From positions 463,001-527,000 of the forward strand of contig JAJGOT010000438.1 in NCBI GenBank assembly GCA_022457155.1: 64,000 nucleotides of DNA, in the 5' to 3' direction. This document shows positions 53,664 to 64,000 of the stretch, in pieces (within the stretch, counting starts at the first letter, position 1; every line of letters begins with the position of its first letter). This DNA comes from Cladopsammia gracilis. Taxonomy: Eukaryota > Cnidaria > Anthozoa > Scleractinia > Dendrophylliidae. A model generated the notes under the pieces. The model was not told the origin of the DNA, made no database searches, and saw nothing but the letters and a program-made list of their open reading frames with translations. The position numbers and the translations under genes are program-made.

Positions 53664-53948
53664 ATGAATGGCGGCCAAAGCAGCGACGCTGCCGAAGGTA
53701 TGGCGGCTAAAACACCGATACCAGAGACTGTTGTTGCTATTCCAGCTGAAGAAAGCAAAGCAGTTAGAGAGCCCAGACCGATAGCAGAGCCGTGGGTAAT
53801 GGTAAGTGCTTTCTTATATATTTTTTGCTACTCTGCGGTAGTGATCAGCCTCGTTCTCCAATTATTTCTGTACATCGGAGATTTTTTGGAGGCGAAAGCC
53901 ATCAGCGGATGGCAAAGATGGATAGAGTGTTTCAGTGTGGCTGTATGA
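53664..53948 (+). CDS. Small predicted membrane protein
   Basis: 94-codon frame starting MNGGQSSDAAEGMAAKT with a proline-rich head and one hydrophobic helix (FLYIFCYSAVVISLVLQLFL). A GTAAGT occurs just before the helix, so a spliced alternative is conceivable. It may be an Element 2 gene or an unrelated host exon; unknown function. Confidence 0.3.
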   Translation: MNGGQSSDAAEGMAAKTPIPETVVAIPAEESKAVREPRPIAEPWVMVSAFLYIFCYSAVVISLVLQLFLYIGDFLEAKAISGWQRWIECFSVAV

Positions 53949-54325
53949 CGTTTGATGAAGCCATAGCTTTATTTTGTATATGTAAAAGATTTTTTAATCT
54001 ATGTCCAGCTCAAATTCAGCGGAAAGTTATTGAAATCAAAAAGTTCACCTTGCTCATCACGAACAGAGATGGACACACTATTGGCTTATTCGCCCGTTGA
54101 AGCTTCGCGTAAGACATGCTGTGGAGACGATTGGTAGTTAACTTTTTCTAAGACTTCCCCTGTGATGTTAAATCGAGCCAAAACACTAGACGGTTTTCCG
54201 TTGAACAAGTTTTGCTCTTTTTTTGGCAGTTTTTAATATATTTTATTTGCATTTTACACAAGTTACAATGTTATACACTTACAAATAAACTATACATAAA
54301 AATAAACGATACAATTGAATAAATA

Positions 54326-54874
54326 TTAACCCTCGGACGTACAAGGGGGGGGGGGGGTTGTTGCCACCCCCCCTTAAGGTTTTTCTCCGATATTTTCAAG
54401 ACCATTTAAGATTAGCACATGCAGTTTTCAGTAGCTGTCCATTTATCCTTGAGACACATTTTGGTAAAGTTTGGCGACAATCGGTTGCTATGGTAACGAG
54501 ATATGACGTCATAAGTAACATGTGGTCAACCCATTTTTGAAGAAAAAAAGACGTGTTTTTCACTTTTTTTCAGCGAAAAACATATAAAATGCTACCAAAA
54601 GCATCAAAATGTTTGATTGTATGTTATTTTGCAACTCTAGCACACAATATTTGCAATTTCCGCATTTTTCTGATAAATTTGAATTTTTAGTAAAATCCAA
54701 GATGGCGGCCATGTTAGCGGCCGTTTTGGATGACGTCATGGACCCCCAGCAGCGCCCCAACCCATATTATTTACCTTATCTTGTAGAGCACATCGCGGGC
54801 TATCTATTAGATGTAAAATATTCCGAAATATTGCAACATCGGGGTATACGTTTGCGTTTACGTCCGAGGGTTAA
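54326..54874. mobile_element. piggyBac-type MITE
   Basis: Flanked by TTAA on both sides with inverted ends CCCTCGGACGTA / TACGTCCGAGGG. The interior has GATGGCGGCCATGTTAGCGG and no transposase. 549 bp including the TTAA sites. Confidence 0.85.
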
Positions 54875-55089
54875 AAAAAAGAAAAGTAAAAAAAAAAATA
54901 ATAATAATAAAGGGGGAGTGGTAGAAGGTTAAATTGTAACAGGTACTTAAGACACATATTAATAACCGGGTGAAAAGTGACCCATGAAAAAACAGCTGAA
55001 CCAAAAAGAAAACTTAAAGTCATCAAGATAGAAACGAAAGAAGTGGGTCCCACTTTTTGAAGTGCTTGAGAAGAATTCCATTTTTTTTG

Positions 55090-56150
55090 CGATATATAAT
55101 TCTAATTTGTAAGTTGCTCAAAGTTTAGCTTTGAAGACTACAAGAGATGGGATAATGCTAGAATATTTACACTTATAGATGGAAAATTTAGCAAGTAGTA
55201 GTAAATGGTTTACCAAAATAAAGTTATTTTTAGGTCGAATTTCCCAAACTAAATGTCTATAAACGATAAATTGAATAAATTCTTCTGTGAGCCACTTCAA
55301 CGGTTTATTCCAAAAAAAAACTTGATCACTTACAAAAAAAATAATAAATGCTCTTCCTCGTTACAAAATGCACATAAGGGTGTATCCACCAATTTAAACT
55401 AATAAAGTTTCTTGTTCGTAAAAATAATAGGATTTAATAACTTGTACTGGAATTCTCTCAGCTTGGTATCTAAAGTTATTTCAAAGGCCAATGAATATAA
55501 CCTTTCCCAATCTACCGAAATTTCCGGGTATCTTCTTAAAATTTTAGCCTTAGCAGTGGGTGGGGTTTGTTTCTAAGATCGAATTTCTTTGTAAACCAAC
55601 TTAGATGTACCACATGTAACGTCGGCTATTTTGCCCGATAACGATATTTGAAAGACAGTTTCGTCCAAGGAAGAGGGTGCACAAAAAGGCCTGCTTTAAT
55701 TGTTGAACGCCATTCCTTAGGAATAGCGTCTACGATGCTCATTAAGGAATGAAAAGCAAGGGGGCAGCGAGGCGTTTTCAATCTTCCCACTTTTGAGGAA
55801 GATGCCATCCTTGGATACAAGGTCGCCAACGTTAACAATCCCGTGGTTTTAAAAATAAGGTTGAAAGAATGATTTTCCTTCACATACGATGTGCTTGTTA
55901 TTCCAGATAATTTGATTCATTATACTTTCATATGAGATCAAATCTAAGCGATTCATGGAGGACCAAGCATCTAAGCATTCTTTGTAAAATACAGGCAACG
56001 AAATATCTAATTTACGACTATCGAAGTTACAATGTAAAAGAAATTTACCACCCACTTTCTCTAGGTAGAAATCTAAAACGTTCTTCCAGGGACTTTCATA
56101 ATCCTCGATGTACTTTTGCTTTATCGATCAGGTCATAGTGAATGTAATAG
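55090..56150 (-). mobile_element. L1/Tx1-like LINE, 3' part of ORF2
   Basis: Minus-strand pieces in different frames carry the C-terminal region of this LINE class: FYKECLDAWSSMNRLD, IIWNNKHIVCEGKSFF and LATLYPRM, followed by an AT-rich 3' region. Frameshifts are present; the reverse-transcriptase core is missing. Confidence 0.7.
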
Positions 56151-56322
56151 CTTGTCGGTGAGTTTAGCCGTTTGATAAAAAAGTTTCAATGTCCGTGTCA
56201 GCGCTTCCCTTAAGATCGAAAAGCTCATTTAGGCTGTTATTGAAAGAAAAGCTTTCGATTCCATAGTTTTTTGTAATTATTTGTAATTTTTAATCATTGT
56301 AATAATTATTATTTGTAATTAT

Positions 56323-56589
56323 TTATAATATTTTCAAAAGTACTTTATCATGAAAGGAGTCAAGCAAATAAGTTTTCAGATTATCTAGGTTGTAGTGTCC
56401 TGGATCGATAGTTTCACCATGAAAAGTTTTTCCTCCAGCCTTGTAGCTAATGCCTCCACTGTGTTTCAGATTGTGCCACGAATTGTAAAGTGAGCACGAA
56501 AGCAGGCGTATGTAGTTTGGTTTTGGGATCGGCTGATCAAAGTAGACAGTATGTCCGTTAGAAGGCGCGACAATAGTAATCACAACCAT
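56323..56589 (-). CDS. Penton/minor-capsid-like protein N-terminal region
   Basis: 88-codon frame MVVITIVAPSNGHTV with FDQPIPKPNYIRLLSCSLYN and IDPGHYNLDNLKTYL. A strand-rich start with this order (target strand, SWxNL, GxI, GHYxLDxL) resembles virion proteins of Polinton-like viruses; I cannot name the family with certainty. The C terminus is lost in AT-rich sequence. A short hydrophobic frame (56580-56762, no ATG) overlaps it upstream. Confidence 0.45.
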   Translation of the reverse strand: MVVITIVAPSNGHTVYFDQPIPKPNYIRLLSCSLYNSWHNLKHSGGISYKAGGKTFHGETIDPGHYNLDNLKTYLLDSFHDKVLLKIL

Positions 56590-56770
56590 GGTATATGGAA
56601 AGAATTTTTAAAATCCTTAATATATAAGTGAAGCATGAATTCACAAGCGTCAGCGTCTAACACCTTTAAATCTGAAATGGCTTGGATGAGATCGCCTGAA
56701 GCAGCAAAACTCGCAAAGGCTGCCAAAGCCAAAGCGATCTCAGACTTAAAAGCGTTTCCCAAACGCTGAT

Positions 56771-58022
56771 ATGTCCAGGTTTAAAGTACAAGTTGACTTT
56801 GATAATAACCGCAAAGCTACTGGGGAAGTGTATTTCCCAGAGAGCACAGGTTCATGGGCTGCTGTTCTAGAAATAGCTCGCAAGGATTGGACTCAGCATA
56901 TGAAAGACGCTTTGGGATTGCATGGATGGATGATGGATTCCCCTTTCAGCTGTCAGAGAATTATAGTAACCCAAAGCCAATCCCAGCTGTCGATTTTTCT
57001 AAAAAGATACAGTCAAGCGTTGGAGATGTCTTGAACAAACAGCAAAGGATTTAAGTCACACCGACAGAGTTCTTCGCCATGAAGTTCAGACAGATTTTCA
57101 GAGACACACAGATTCAGTTCACAACCACGAAATACGGAAGAAAGTGGCTTGGTGGACCCCACATGAGCTTCTGACCACAGCAGCTCAACGTCGCTCTGTG
57201 GTGCGCAACAACAGGCTGTGGAATCTCTCGTGAGTTGCTATTCTCCTCCGACATAGATCTCACCCCAAAGCTGCGGTCTTTTTATCTGTTCCACGCCTAC
57301 TTCACAGTCATGCGTATATTATTCCAGATGGGCGGAATCCAGAGTATGAGCACTTTACCAGACGACCCCACATTTAATCAGAAAGTTAATACATATGATA
57401 TTCCATCGTACAAAAGCATCTGTGTGGAATTCGGCGTTGATCGCAGTGCAGACTTTCGCTTCACATACGGCAAAAATAGCGGGACGGACAACGTGTATAT
57501 TGGAGCTTCCGGGTAGGTATCATTTCTACCGATTACGACTATCCAAACGACCCTGATCGAGCAAGATTTCCAAATGAGGGTGGAGGGAAGGAAGGTTTCG
57601 CCAACGCACGTATTAATCAGTCAATCGAGGCATTTGTGTCCTGTGTTTTAGGCGCGCAGGTCAACGCCCGCAGCAGCATTCTGGGAGATGGTGGACCAGC
57701 GAAAGAAACTAAAAAAGAATTCCTCGTTCTTCTTGAGGATTCTATCAGGCTGTCGGATATCGCAAAGAGCGTGGACCTCTATCAGACATCTGTTGATGAG
57801 TCAAAGGTCAGATTGAACTTTATAGCAGCTCCAAGGGGGTGGCTCATGCCTTCACGTATGGTTATAAACACAGAGAGCATCGTTGGCTACAACAATAAGC
57901 TGCAGAAAGCAACGGAAGGAATGAAGCTTGGTGTGAACAACGACATAAATCTTGGCATCAACTCAAGAAAATTAAGGCATGGCTCCAATTCTCTTTTTTT
58001 GGGCGTGGTTACCAAGCCCTGA
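56771..58022 (+). pseudogene. Large virion-type protein of Element 2, several frameshifts
   Basis: Starts MSRFKVQVDFDNNRKATGE, divergent from the penton-like gene. Blocks in changing frames follow: GSWAAVLEIARKDWTQHM, PQQLNVALWC, FQMGGIQSMSTLPDDPTF, DFRFTYGKNSG, SILGDGGPAKETKKEFLVLL and IRLSDIAKSVDLYQTSVD. It reads as one protein of at least 400 residues with four or more breaks. Position and length suit a major capsid or spike protein, but I do not recognise the fold from sequence. The end at 57970 coincides with the AATTAAGGCATGGCT junction also seen in Element 1. Confidence 0.5.
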
Positions 58023-59400
58023 ACAAGCCCTGGGAAAATAAAGATGGCGGCCAAGTGGTGTCGTATGTCACGTTCGCAGTGTTTATATCTCGACCAGTCT
58101 AAAAGGTTTTCGCGGTAGCTTACTCGTGTCGGCTAATACAAGAAATGGTGGGGTTTTACGTTCTCTTCTCTGGCGATTAATTAGGAAGGTGTCTTATTGA
58201 CTTTACCAATCGTTTGTACGCTTTGAAGGAGGAACTCTCTACAGATGCTGCTCTGACAGTCGAACGGCCGGTAAGGTTTGTTCACAATGTTTTCGTTTTC
58301 GTCCAAGAAACTCTGCTTGTTAACGAAACATATAAAAGTATATATCCAAAAGCACACTCTACAATTACTTTCTTTTCAAGGTTAAATGTTGTGTTTATGT
58401 TTGAAATTGATTTATTCCGATATTCTCCCAACCAGTTCCCCTCGTTTTATGATGCTTTGTGTGGAGAAGACACATCGCAAAGTTTTCAGGCCTTTTTAAT
58501 TATAGCTTGTTTGAGTAAATTGTGAATCTGTATCATTGTATGTTTGCAAAGGAAATTGTCCCTGCTAGGCACATTGTTGTACTCTCAATTCAATTCATTA
58601 TACAAACTGCCATACAAAAATTGCAGTGTATATGAAGATTTTAGCTAAAACCTTCTGCAAATATATTACTTGCATTAATCACATATTTTGAAAGCATTTA
58701 TTACTTCCTTCTGTTGATATAAATGCCAAGAAATGGTACAGGGAAAATATCAACGAGTCAAGTTTCCCCAGGGCAAAAGTCTGTAGTGTGACCACGGCTT
58801 TTGTATTGATCGAACACAGTGGGATGCTCTAGGTTAATCTCGGCGAGAATCTCTTCTCTTGCACTGTGAAAATTAAGCTCTTCCTCCGCCGCGCTAATAT
58901 CCTCGTCGGTTGCGACTAACTGTTGGCGAATCGAACTTTAATTTTGCCGCAAACCTACCGAAAAATGACGTGATTTGTTGCACTGTCAAACTTCTGATGG
59001 CCTGAAGAGACGTTTGCCGTCAGAGCTTAATGGTCGTCTCATTTCCGTGGCAACGATTTCGTGTTTAAGTTCTCTTCCATGGTGAGTTACATACAAGCCC
59101 TCCAGACAAAATGATATTTTTTGCAATGAAGAAGGTATTAAGAAACTGCTATGGTTTGTTGACTTGTCATAAAGCGTTTCGGTTTGAATGACAAGCCTTT
59201 ATTTTATTTGCTGGGTCTTTCGAATCAGTATTGGCCCTAAAAGACCAAAAAAAGCACCATGAACTCGTGCATAAAAAAATCGCGCAGATGATTTTTTATG
59301 ACTTCGATTTCATAAGCTACAAATAAACACTACGGAAAATACCGTGATTTTTGTTTTAGTCCATGTCAACTATATATAAAAGGCCAATGTAAATTTTACC
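58023..59400. other. Repeat-derived DNA, no gene recognised
   Basis: Follows the AATTAAGGCATGGCT junction with GGGCGTGGTTACC. A 103-codon plus frame at 58214-58525 has no support. Confidence 0.35.
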
Positions 59401-59404
59401 TCAT

Positions 59405-59440
59405 TGTACCTGAAGAAGGCTGGTTTGGCCAGCCGAAAGA
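59405..59440 (+). ncRNA. Hammerhead-like core of a Penelope-type terminus
   Basis: CTGAAGAAGGCTGG...CCAGCCGAAAG has the CUGANGA box, a 6-bp GGCTGG/CCAGCC stem and a GAAA box. Penelope-like elements are known to carry hammerhead motifs in their terminal repeats. One unpaired A precedes the stem, so activity is doubtful. Confidence 0.4.
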
Positions 59441-59646
59441 TAGCACACCGTTTAAATTTGTATCTACGTTGTATCGGTCTTTGCTTCTATAGCTCTTTTC
59501 ATGTCCTCATGCCACAATCAGGATAAGCATATATATGAAGTTATACAAAATGTAGAAACCTAATCACAAGTCGATTTTTAACTAGTATTTTGTTGGCGCT
59601 AACTTCCGTTAACTTCGGCATTCAAAATGGCAGAGAGTGTTTAATT

Positions 59647-60425
59647 TTGCCTTCACTACACAACCGAACACACTTAAAGGTTGAGGCATGGGCGCGTTGG
59701 TCAGCCAGGCCCACGATACATTTTATTATTGACAAAGGACTATCGTATTACAATATTACTATAATATACTATACTATAATATTGCAATAACTCTAGGTTG
59801 GCCGGCCAGGCCCACGATACATTTTGTTATTGACAAAGAACTATAATATAACGATAACTCTAAGCGCACCAGAGCCGGACACGTAAACCCCAAAAAACCA
59901 ACTGTTGGAAAAACTAGGGACCGTGTACCCCCGACCTATGCAGTGGTGCCACCTTTGGGGTTTTAAGGTGTTTTTAACTAAGAAACAAACGACTAAAATG
60001 CGGCTAAAACTGCCGATAACAAATCTTATGGTATTACAATAAACAACTAAGACGAAAGTTAACTTGTTTGAACAGTACTAGAGGCGGGGCGGCTGACCGT
60101 AGAATGACACAAATCTATCAACGAACACTTTTCAAACTCACGAACCGTGAGCCCCTGCGCAAAACACTAGTACCCGGTTCTCTGCTCCGTGTCGGCAAAA
60201 TATTAATTTATGTCAATACTGATTATCACAAATAACATATTTTGCCTTCACTACACAACCGAACACACTTAAAGGTTGAGGCATGGGCGCGTTGGTCAGC
60301 CAGGCCCATGGTACTTTTCAAACTCACGAACCGTGAGCCCCTGCGCACTACACTAGTACCCGGTTCTCTGCTCCGTGTCGGCAAAATATTAATTTATGTC
60401 AATACTGATTATCACAAATTACATC
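59647..60425. repeat. Nested local duplications
   Basis: CTTCACTACACAACCGAACA and the next 65 bp occur at 59650 and 60244. A separate block of about 105 bp (from AACTCACGAACCGTGAGCCC) occurs at about 60136 and 60318. Confidence 0.85.
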
Positions 60426-60429
60426 TTCT

Positions 60430-61790
60430 GTCACCGACCTTATGAGCTAGTCTAGATCCACCAAGGGCTCATACTTTGTTTCACCCACAAACCAAACTGA
60501 AAGCAAAAAGCAAAAAGCAAAAAAAAAAAAAAAGCAACGAGAAACACAAGACAAATGTCGAATTATTTTTAGAGCGGTCAAGGAATTATTCGATTTTCCA
60601 AACTCTTTAGTATTGAATTTTCTGGTCACAAATCTTAAGTTATGGACTGTTTTCTGCAGTTCTAAATAATCAATGTTTGAAAATCGACTGTAAAATTTAA
60701 CCAGTCCAAATCTTATATCCTGTATGCGTTTTACACCAAGTTATCCGTTACTAGTTCGTAGTTGCTATAGCAACTACGAAGTTTAGAGGGCACTGGAGAG
60801 AGCGGTCGGCTGTTCATGTAAGCGAAATAGTATATCCTGAGCCCAACGTGTCTTTGTATTGTTGTGTGTTAGACACAATATTTTAGCTTACTTGAGCAAG
60901 CTATCCTTGTCACTTCCGCCGTATGCGTAAAGTTCCAGTCTATGCATAAACTGTTTTTTGAGCGTGAAGTGGTGTACGTTCGAGGCAGGTTATTGAGAAT
61001 TTTTTTCAAAGTTTGGCGCTGTTTCTTCGGTAAAGAACTTTCAAACTGTCACAACATAATATTATTTCTCAGCCTTGTTGGAAAGCAAACATGATTATTG
61101 CCTCGCTATTTCTTCGAGGACTGCTTTGGTAAAAATTGTTTACGGCAACAAAGCAGGGAATTGTTGGCTGATTACTGTAACACTGTAGTACGTGACTGTG
61201 GATACAAGATATGATGAGACATTCCGACGTGTGATAAAAGAGCTAAAGGAAAATTTCTTTGTGGACCTTGCTGCAATTGAAGGCAAATAATTTTCTTTTT
61301 GATGTGTTTTTCGAAAAATTCAACTACTTTTTGGTCTGACAATCCCCCAATTAAATTGCCAAACTGCGTGTGGCCAAATGCTTATTCTTTGTCTTCTTTT
61401 ATATAAACATCTGGCGACACGCAGTCTGGCGAACAGAAAAGATGATTTTGAGATTGTTTCTGTTTAGTACATGTAATAAACAAAAATCCACTGTGATGTC
61501 CACTGCAGTTTGCTCCCGATTTCTCAACTCAACAACAGTAACAGCGAAGACAAAATAGCACTACTTTCTGAGAAACAACTGTGAACTATCCGTACGGATC
61601 CGCTCGTATTATGCATGGTCCGTGGTCCGTACGAGTTGTCCGTCGATCCGGTAATTCGGTAGTCCGTTGTCCATACTGACCACTTCAAAATTGCGAAGAA
61701 TGTTTCCCAAACATAATGTTAACAGTTTTACGATGGCGTTTATGGTTCTCCCGCGGTTTTATAACTTATTTGTCTCACTCTTACTGGCAT
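60430..61790. other. No gene recognised
   Basis: AT-rich. Notable only for GTTAACTAG-like repeats near 60750 (AGTTGCTATAGCAACT palindrome) and CCGTACGAGTTGTCCGT-type repeats at 61590-61680. Confidence 0.35.
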
Positions 61791-61799
61791 AAACTGGAG

Positions 61800-62045
61800 C
61801 TATTACAACAAGGTACCAAGGAGACTCATGAGTGAATTCCAAAGCACAGACTCAAACTGTCGTCCTCGATCGGAGGTGATTCTCGTGGGCACGCCAAAGC
61901 GGGAAACCCAGCCCGACAACAAAGCAGAAGCGCAGGACTCAGAAGTAGCATCAGTCATCGGAATCGCTTCGGGCCAGCGTGTATACCTGTGAACAGGTAC
62001 GTGTAGCCTTTTGAAGGCGGCAAAGGACCAACAATATCAGCAGGT
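61800..62045 (-). mobile_element. Ty3/Gypsy integrase fragment
   Basis: Minus-strand pieces read DIVGPLPPSKGYTYLF, then after a shift WVSRFGVPTRITSDRGRQFES. These are the first two catalytic-Asp regions of Ty3/Gypsy integrases. The fragment directly abuts the Element 2 PolB remnant and breaks it. Confidence 0.8.
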
Positions 62046-62720
62046 TTATTCGTCTAACGCTCGTGTCTTCTACTTCGCTAACTCTAAGGATAACAGTGCT
62101 GTTGTTTTGCCACCCAAAGACGTTTAAGGCAAGGCTGTTTAGCCGCTCAACTCTTGAAAGCTGATTTAAAGGTGTAGGGAGAGTAATTCCATTAAAGTCA
62201 AGACCATCATCTGTTTGGTACTTACTTGCTCTGTCTGTACGTAAGCCATCTGGAACAGGGAACAGCGCAGCACTTAGTGCCAAATGCAAGCATCGATTGT
62301 CTTTATTTTTCACATTTATGACCGTTTTTTTTTTCACGTGTTTAGAGAGAGGTAGGTATGAACCGCCTCTGATGGGCTGGTATCTAGCAAAGTCAAGCCA
62401 AACATTATTAACTATTTGAATGACCCAGCCTGATCCCATATGTACCCATCTTCCTACTTGCTCAAGTATTGAGTTGATAACGCCGACTGTTTGTTCGGTA
62501 ACTTCATCTTGACTGAAGTGCGTTACTGTAAGCGGGTCTGGCTGTCTGAAGAAGTAGTGTTCTTCTTCTGTGCCCTCATATACTTCTTTTGCTAAGTGAA
62601 GTTGAAGCGCGAATTCACTTTGACAGGACCAAAATCAACAGCCTCTCTATCAATTACCTGAAGGATTTTGGGCTTGTTCTCTTGATAGAACAAACTGAGG
62701 TCTTTTGTGGGATAATCATC
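62046..62720 (-). pseudogene. DNA polymerase B, N-terminal region (Element 2)
   Basis: Minus-strand sequence with DLSLFYQENKPKILQVI, LQLHLAKEVYEGT, GSGWVIQIVNN, ARYQPIRGGSYLPLSK and INVKNKDNRCLHLALSAALF, then VNVFGWQ-like and HINLL-like blocks. This order (RGGSYxPLP, xxIINxxNxDxxCF) is the region before the exonuclease in Polinton-type PolB of cnidarians and other animals. No polymerase motifs follow because the gene stops at a Ty3 fragment. One frameshift near 62625. Confidence 0.7.
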
Positions 62721-62794
62721 ATCATCATCTTATAACTGTGAAGCAAACCTTGAATGGCCTGATTTCTCAAGTGAAACCGCAGTGCAGCATCCAT

Positions 62795-62974
62795 GGCAGA
62801 TATACTAGGTATGTAGAGTGTTTAATAGGTAATAACCCCTGTAATATGTATTTTTTAAACTTTTTTAAATTCCACGATCAGCTCGGTTAGTGATCCCGCC
62901 TAGACCCTTTAGTGTGTAGTATGGTGACAGGGTGCACCCGGGGACACCCCCGGATCACCCTGACCCTATACTAC
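62795..62974. repeat. Right terminal repeat of Element 2
   Basis: Inverted copy of the left repeat: TACTAGGTATGTAGAGTGTT...CGATCAGCTCGGTTAGTGAT...ACCCTATACTAC. Roughly 85% identity in the shared blocks. Confidence 0.8.
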
Positions 62975-63481
62975 TCTGGTATTTTCAGACGGCAGCTAGC
63001 GTATCGGCATTAGTAGCTTTTTAGTGATCAGCGACGCCGTTCTCTTGAACGTACAAGCTTGTAACGTACGGCTATGTCGGTGGATGTGATAGTGGTCAGC
63101 TTCCCTCTCTCCCATTTCCTCCCTGTCCTATTTTTTTAGTTATGTGTTATTTCTCGTCTTTTCCAGTTCTTTGTATTGTTTATTTATGGTCTCAGTTCAG
63201 CTTGACAGGTGCTGGGATGTTGTCGGCGCAGGGGTTCGTAGCTGGGGTTAGGACTGGCCATTGGGGTGTTCTATCATTTTAGGGCTGGGTATGCAGTTTC
63301 AGTCCCAGGTTCCTGAGTTCACAACCTCCAATTGCGATAAAGGTTGTCATCATCGAAAGTCTTTGCTTATCATAAGCCATATACCACATTCATTTGTACC
63401 ATATAGAATTTTCACTTGTAAAACAATAAACTCCGACTCCAGTCAAGACGTTTGACAGGTTTATTCTATTACAGCCAATAG

Positions 63482-63614
63482 AGGTTTTGCACGGCAGCCA
63501 TGTTGCATGGCAGGAACAATAAATTATTTTTCCTATGGGAAAGAATGTTAATTCTAATGCAAAACATTTTCATTGTTCCTGCCATGCAACATGGCTGCCG
63601 TGCAAAACCTCTGT
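63482..63614. mobile_element. Palindromic MITE
   Basis: AGAGGTTTTGCACGGCAGCC...CATGGCAGGAACAAT and complement around an AT-rich centre. Confidence 0.88.
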
Positions 63615-63718
63615 GGGGTTAAATTGTTTAATTGTATGCGAGTTCGTATTTGTAACGAACCGCATTTCCGTTAATAGCAAATTTTGAAATGTTGTAAGCA
63701 AGCCTTAGTGCAGTAATT

Positions 63719-63748
63719 CTCCTGAGGAAGGCCGTGTGGCCGAAACGA
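63719..63748 (+). ncRNA. Hammerhead-like core
   Basis: CTGAGGAAGGCCGTGTGGCCGAAACG: CUGANGA box, GGCC/GGCC stem, GAAAC box, as in Penelope-type termini. Confidence 0.45.
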
Positions 63749-63904
63749 TGAGAATAAACCTGTCAAAAGTCTTGACTGGAGTCGGAGTTTATTGTTTTAC
63801 AAGTGAAAATTCTACAGAATTTCAATACTCCAAGATCGCGCAAGTGATCTCCCATTGCAGGACTCAGAGGAGCATTGTTTGAGGGACCAATCACAAGTCT
63901 TCAA

Positions 63905-63907
<3 letters not shown>

Positions 63908-64000
<93 letters not shown>
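63908..64000. repeat. (AT)n microsatellite
   Basis: Almost pure AT to the window edge. Confidence 0.97.

Larger units (their letters stand above)
50519..62974. mobile_element. Element 2: old Polinton/adintovirus-like element, eroded
   Basis: About 12.5 kb between inverted copies of a terminal sequence starting GTAGTATAGGG. Inside: a plus-strand block of small viral-type genes with a YqaJ exonuclease and zinc-ribbon protein; a penton-like gene (-) and a large virion-type gene (+) back to back; and the N-terminal region of PolB on the minus strand at the right end. No integrase, ATPase or matching target duplication was found, and host repeats have invaded it. Class assignment rests on PolB plus the capsid-like gene and the terminal repeats. 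Confidence 0.65.
63402..63817. mobile_element. Penelope-like terminal repeat, inverted pair
   Basis: ACTTGTAAAACAATAAACTC with flanks (63402-63468) is the reverse complement of 63751-63817. The space between holds a MITE and a hammerhead-like core. Inverted partial copies of one terminal repeat are common in Penelope-like insertions. Confidence 0.65.

Noticed and set aside
61951..62439. Single 162-codon gene
   Set aside because: Composite of PolB N-terminal region and a Ty3 fragment read out of frame.
50515..62980. 6-bp target duplication for Element 2
   Set aside because: Bases next to the inferred ends (AGTGGT or CCAGTG on the left; ACTCTG or TCTGGT on the right) do not match.

Overview
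The window is nuclear DNA of an animal, most likely an anthozoan cnidarian (coral or sea-anemone type). It is AT-rich, carries spliced genes with GT-AG introns, and is crowded with microsatellites, MITEs, LINE, Penelope and Ty3 fragments and virus-like DNA transposons. There is no bacterial gene organisation. The cnidarian assignment is an inference from repeat and gene character, not from a marker gene.

Host gene: thirteen minus-strand exons between 49.6 kb and 1.35 kb can be chained with correct splice sites and matching intron phases. Together they encode a glycine-rich extracellular segment, a Ser/Thr-rich linker, a GAIN domain, a GPS motif and the first transmembrane helix of an adhesion G-protein-coupled receptor. 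The gene continues past the left edge of the window.

Element 1 (4957-18902) is a 13.9-kb Polinton/Maverick (adintovirus-like) element inside one intron of that receptor. It has about 0.5-kb terminal inverted repeats, AG...CT termini and a perfect 6-bp target-site duplication (AATAAT). From right to left on the minus strand it carries a GRF zinc-finger protein, a DDE integrase with chromodomain, penton (minor capsid), a small basic protein, major capsid protein, a small unknown protein, an A32-like packaging ATPase and a protein-primed DNA polymerase B. The right-hand end holds a DxE-motif protein, a SLOG-like Rossmann protein, a RING protein and an unknown protein that is cut short. TATA-like boxes lie 35-60 nt before most start codons. 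Nearly every large gene is broken by frameshifts, stops or LINE insertions, so the copy looks dead. No adenain-type protease was recognised.

Element 2 (about 50.5-63.0 kb) is an older, heavily eroded virus-like element bounded by a diverged inverted repeat. It has a run of small plus-strand genes including a YqaJ/lambda-type exonuclease and a zinc-ribbon protein, a divergent pair of probable capsid-type genes, and the N-terminal part of a PolB on the minus strand that is cut off by a Ty3/Gypsy integrase fragment. A piggyBac-type MITE and an L1/Tx1-like LINE fragment have landed in it.

The rest (1-5 kb, 19-50 kb, 63-64 kb) is intron or intergenic DNA filled with repeats: a five-copy family of about 1.1 kb (R1), several MITE families in two copies each, foldback elements, a perfect 111-bp tRNA-containing palindrome, an array built on a CCGTTCGAACGG palindrome, and Penelope-like termini with hammerhead-like cores.
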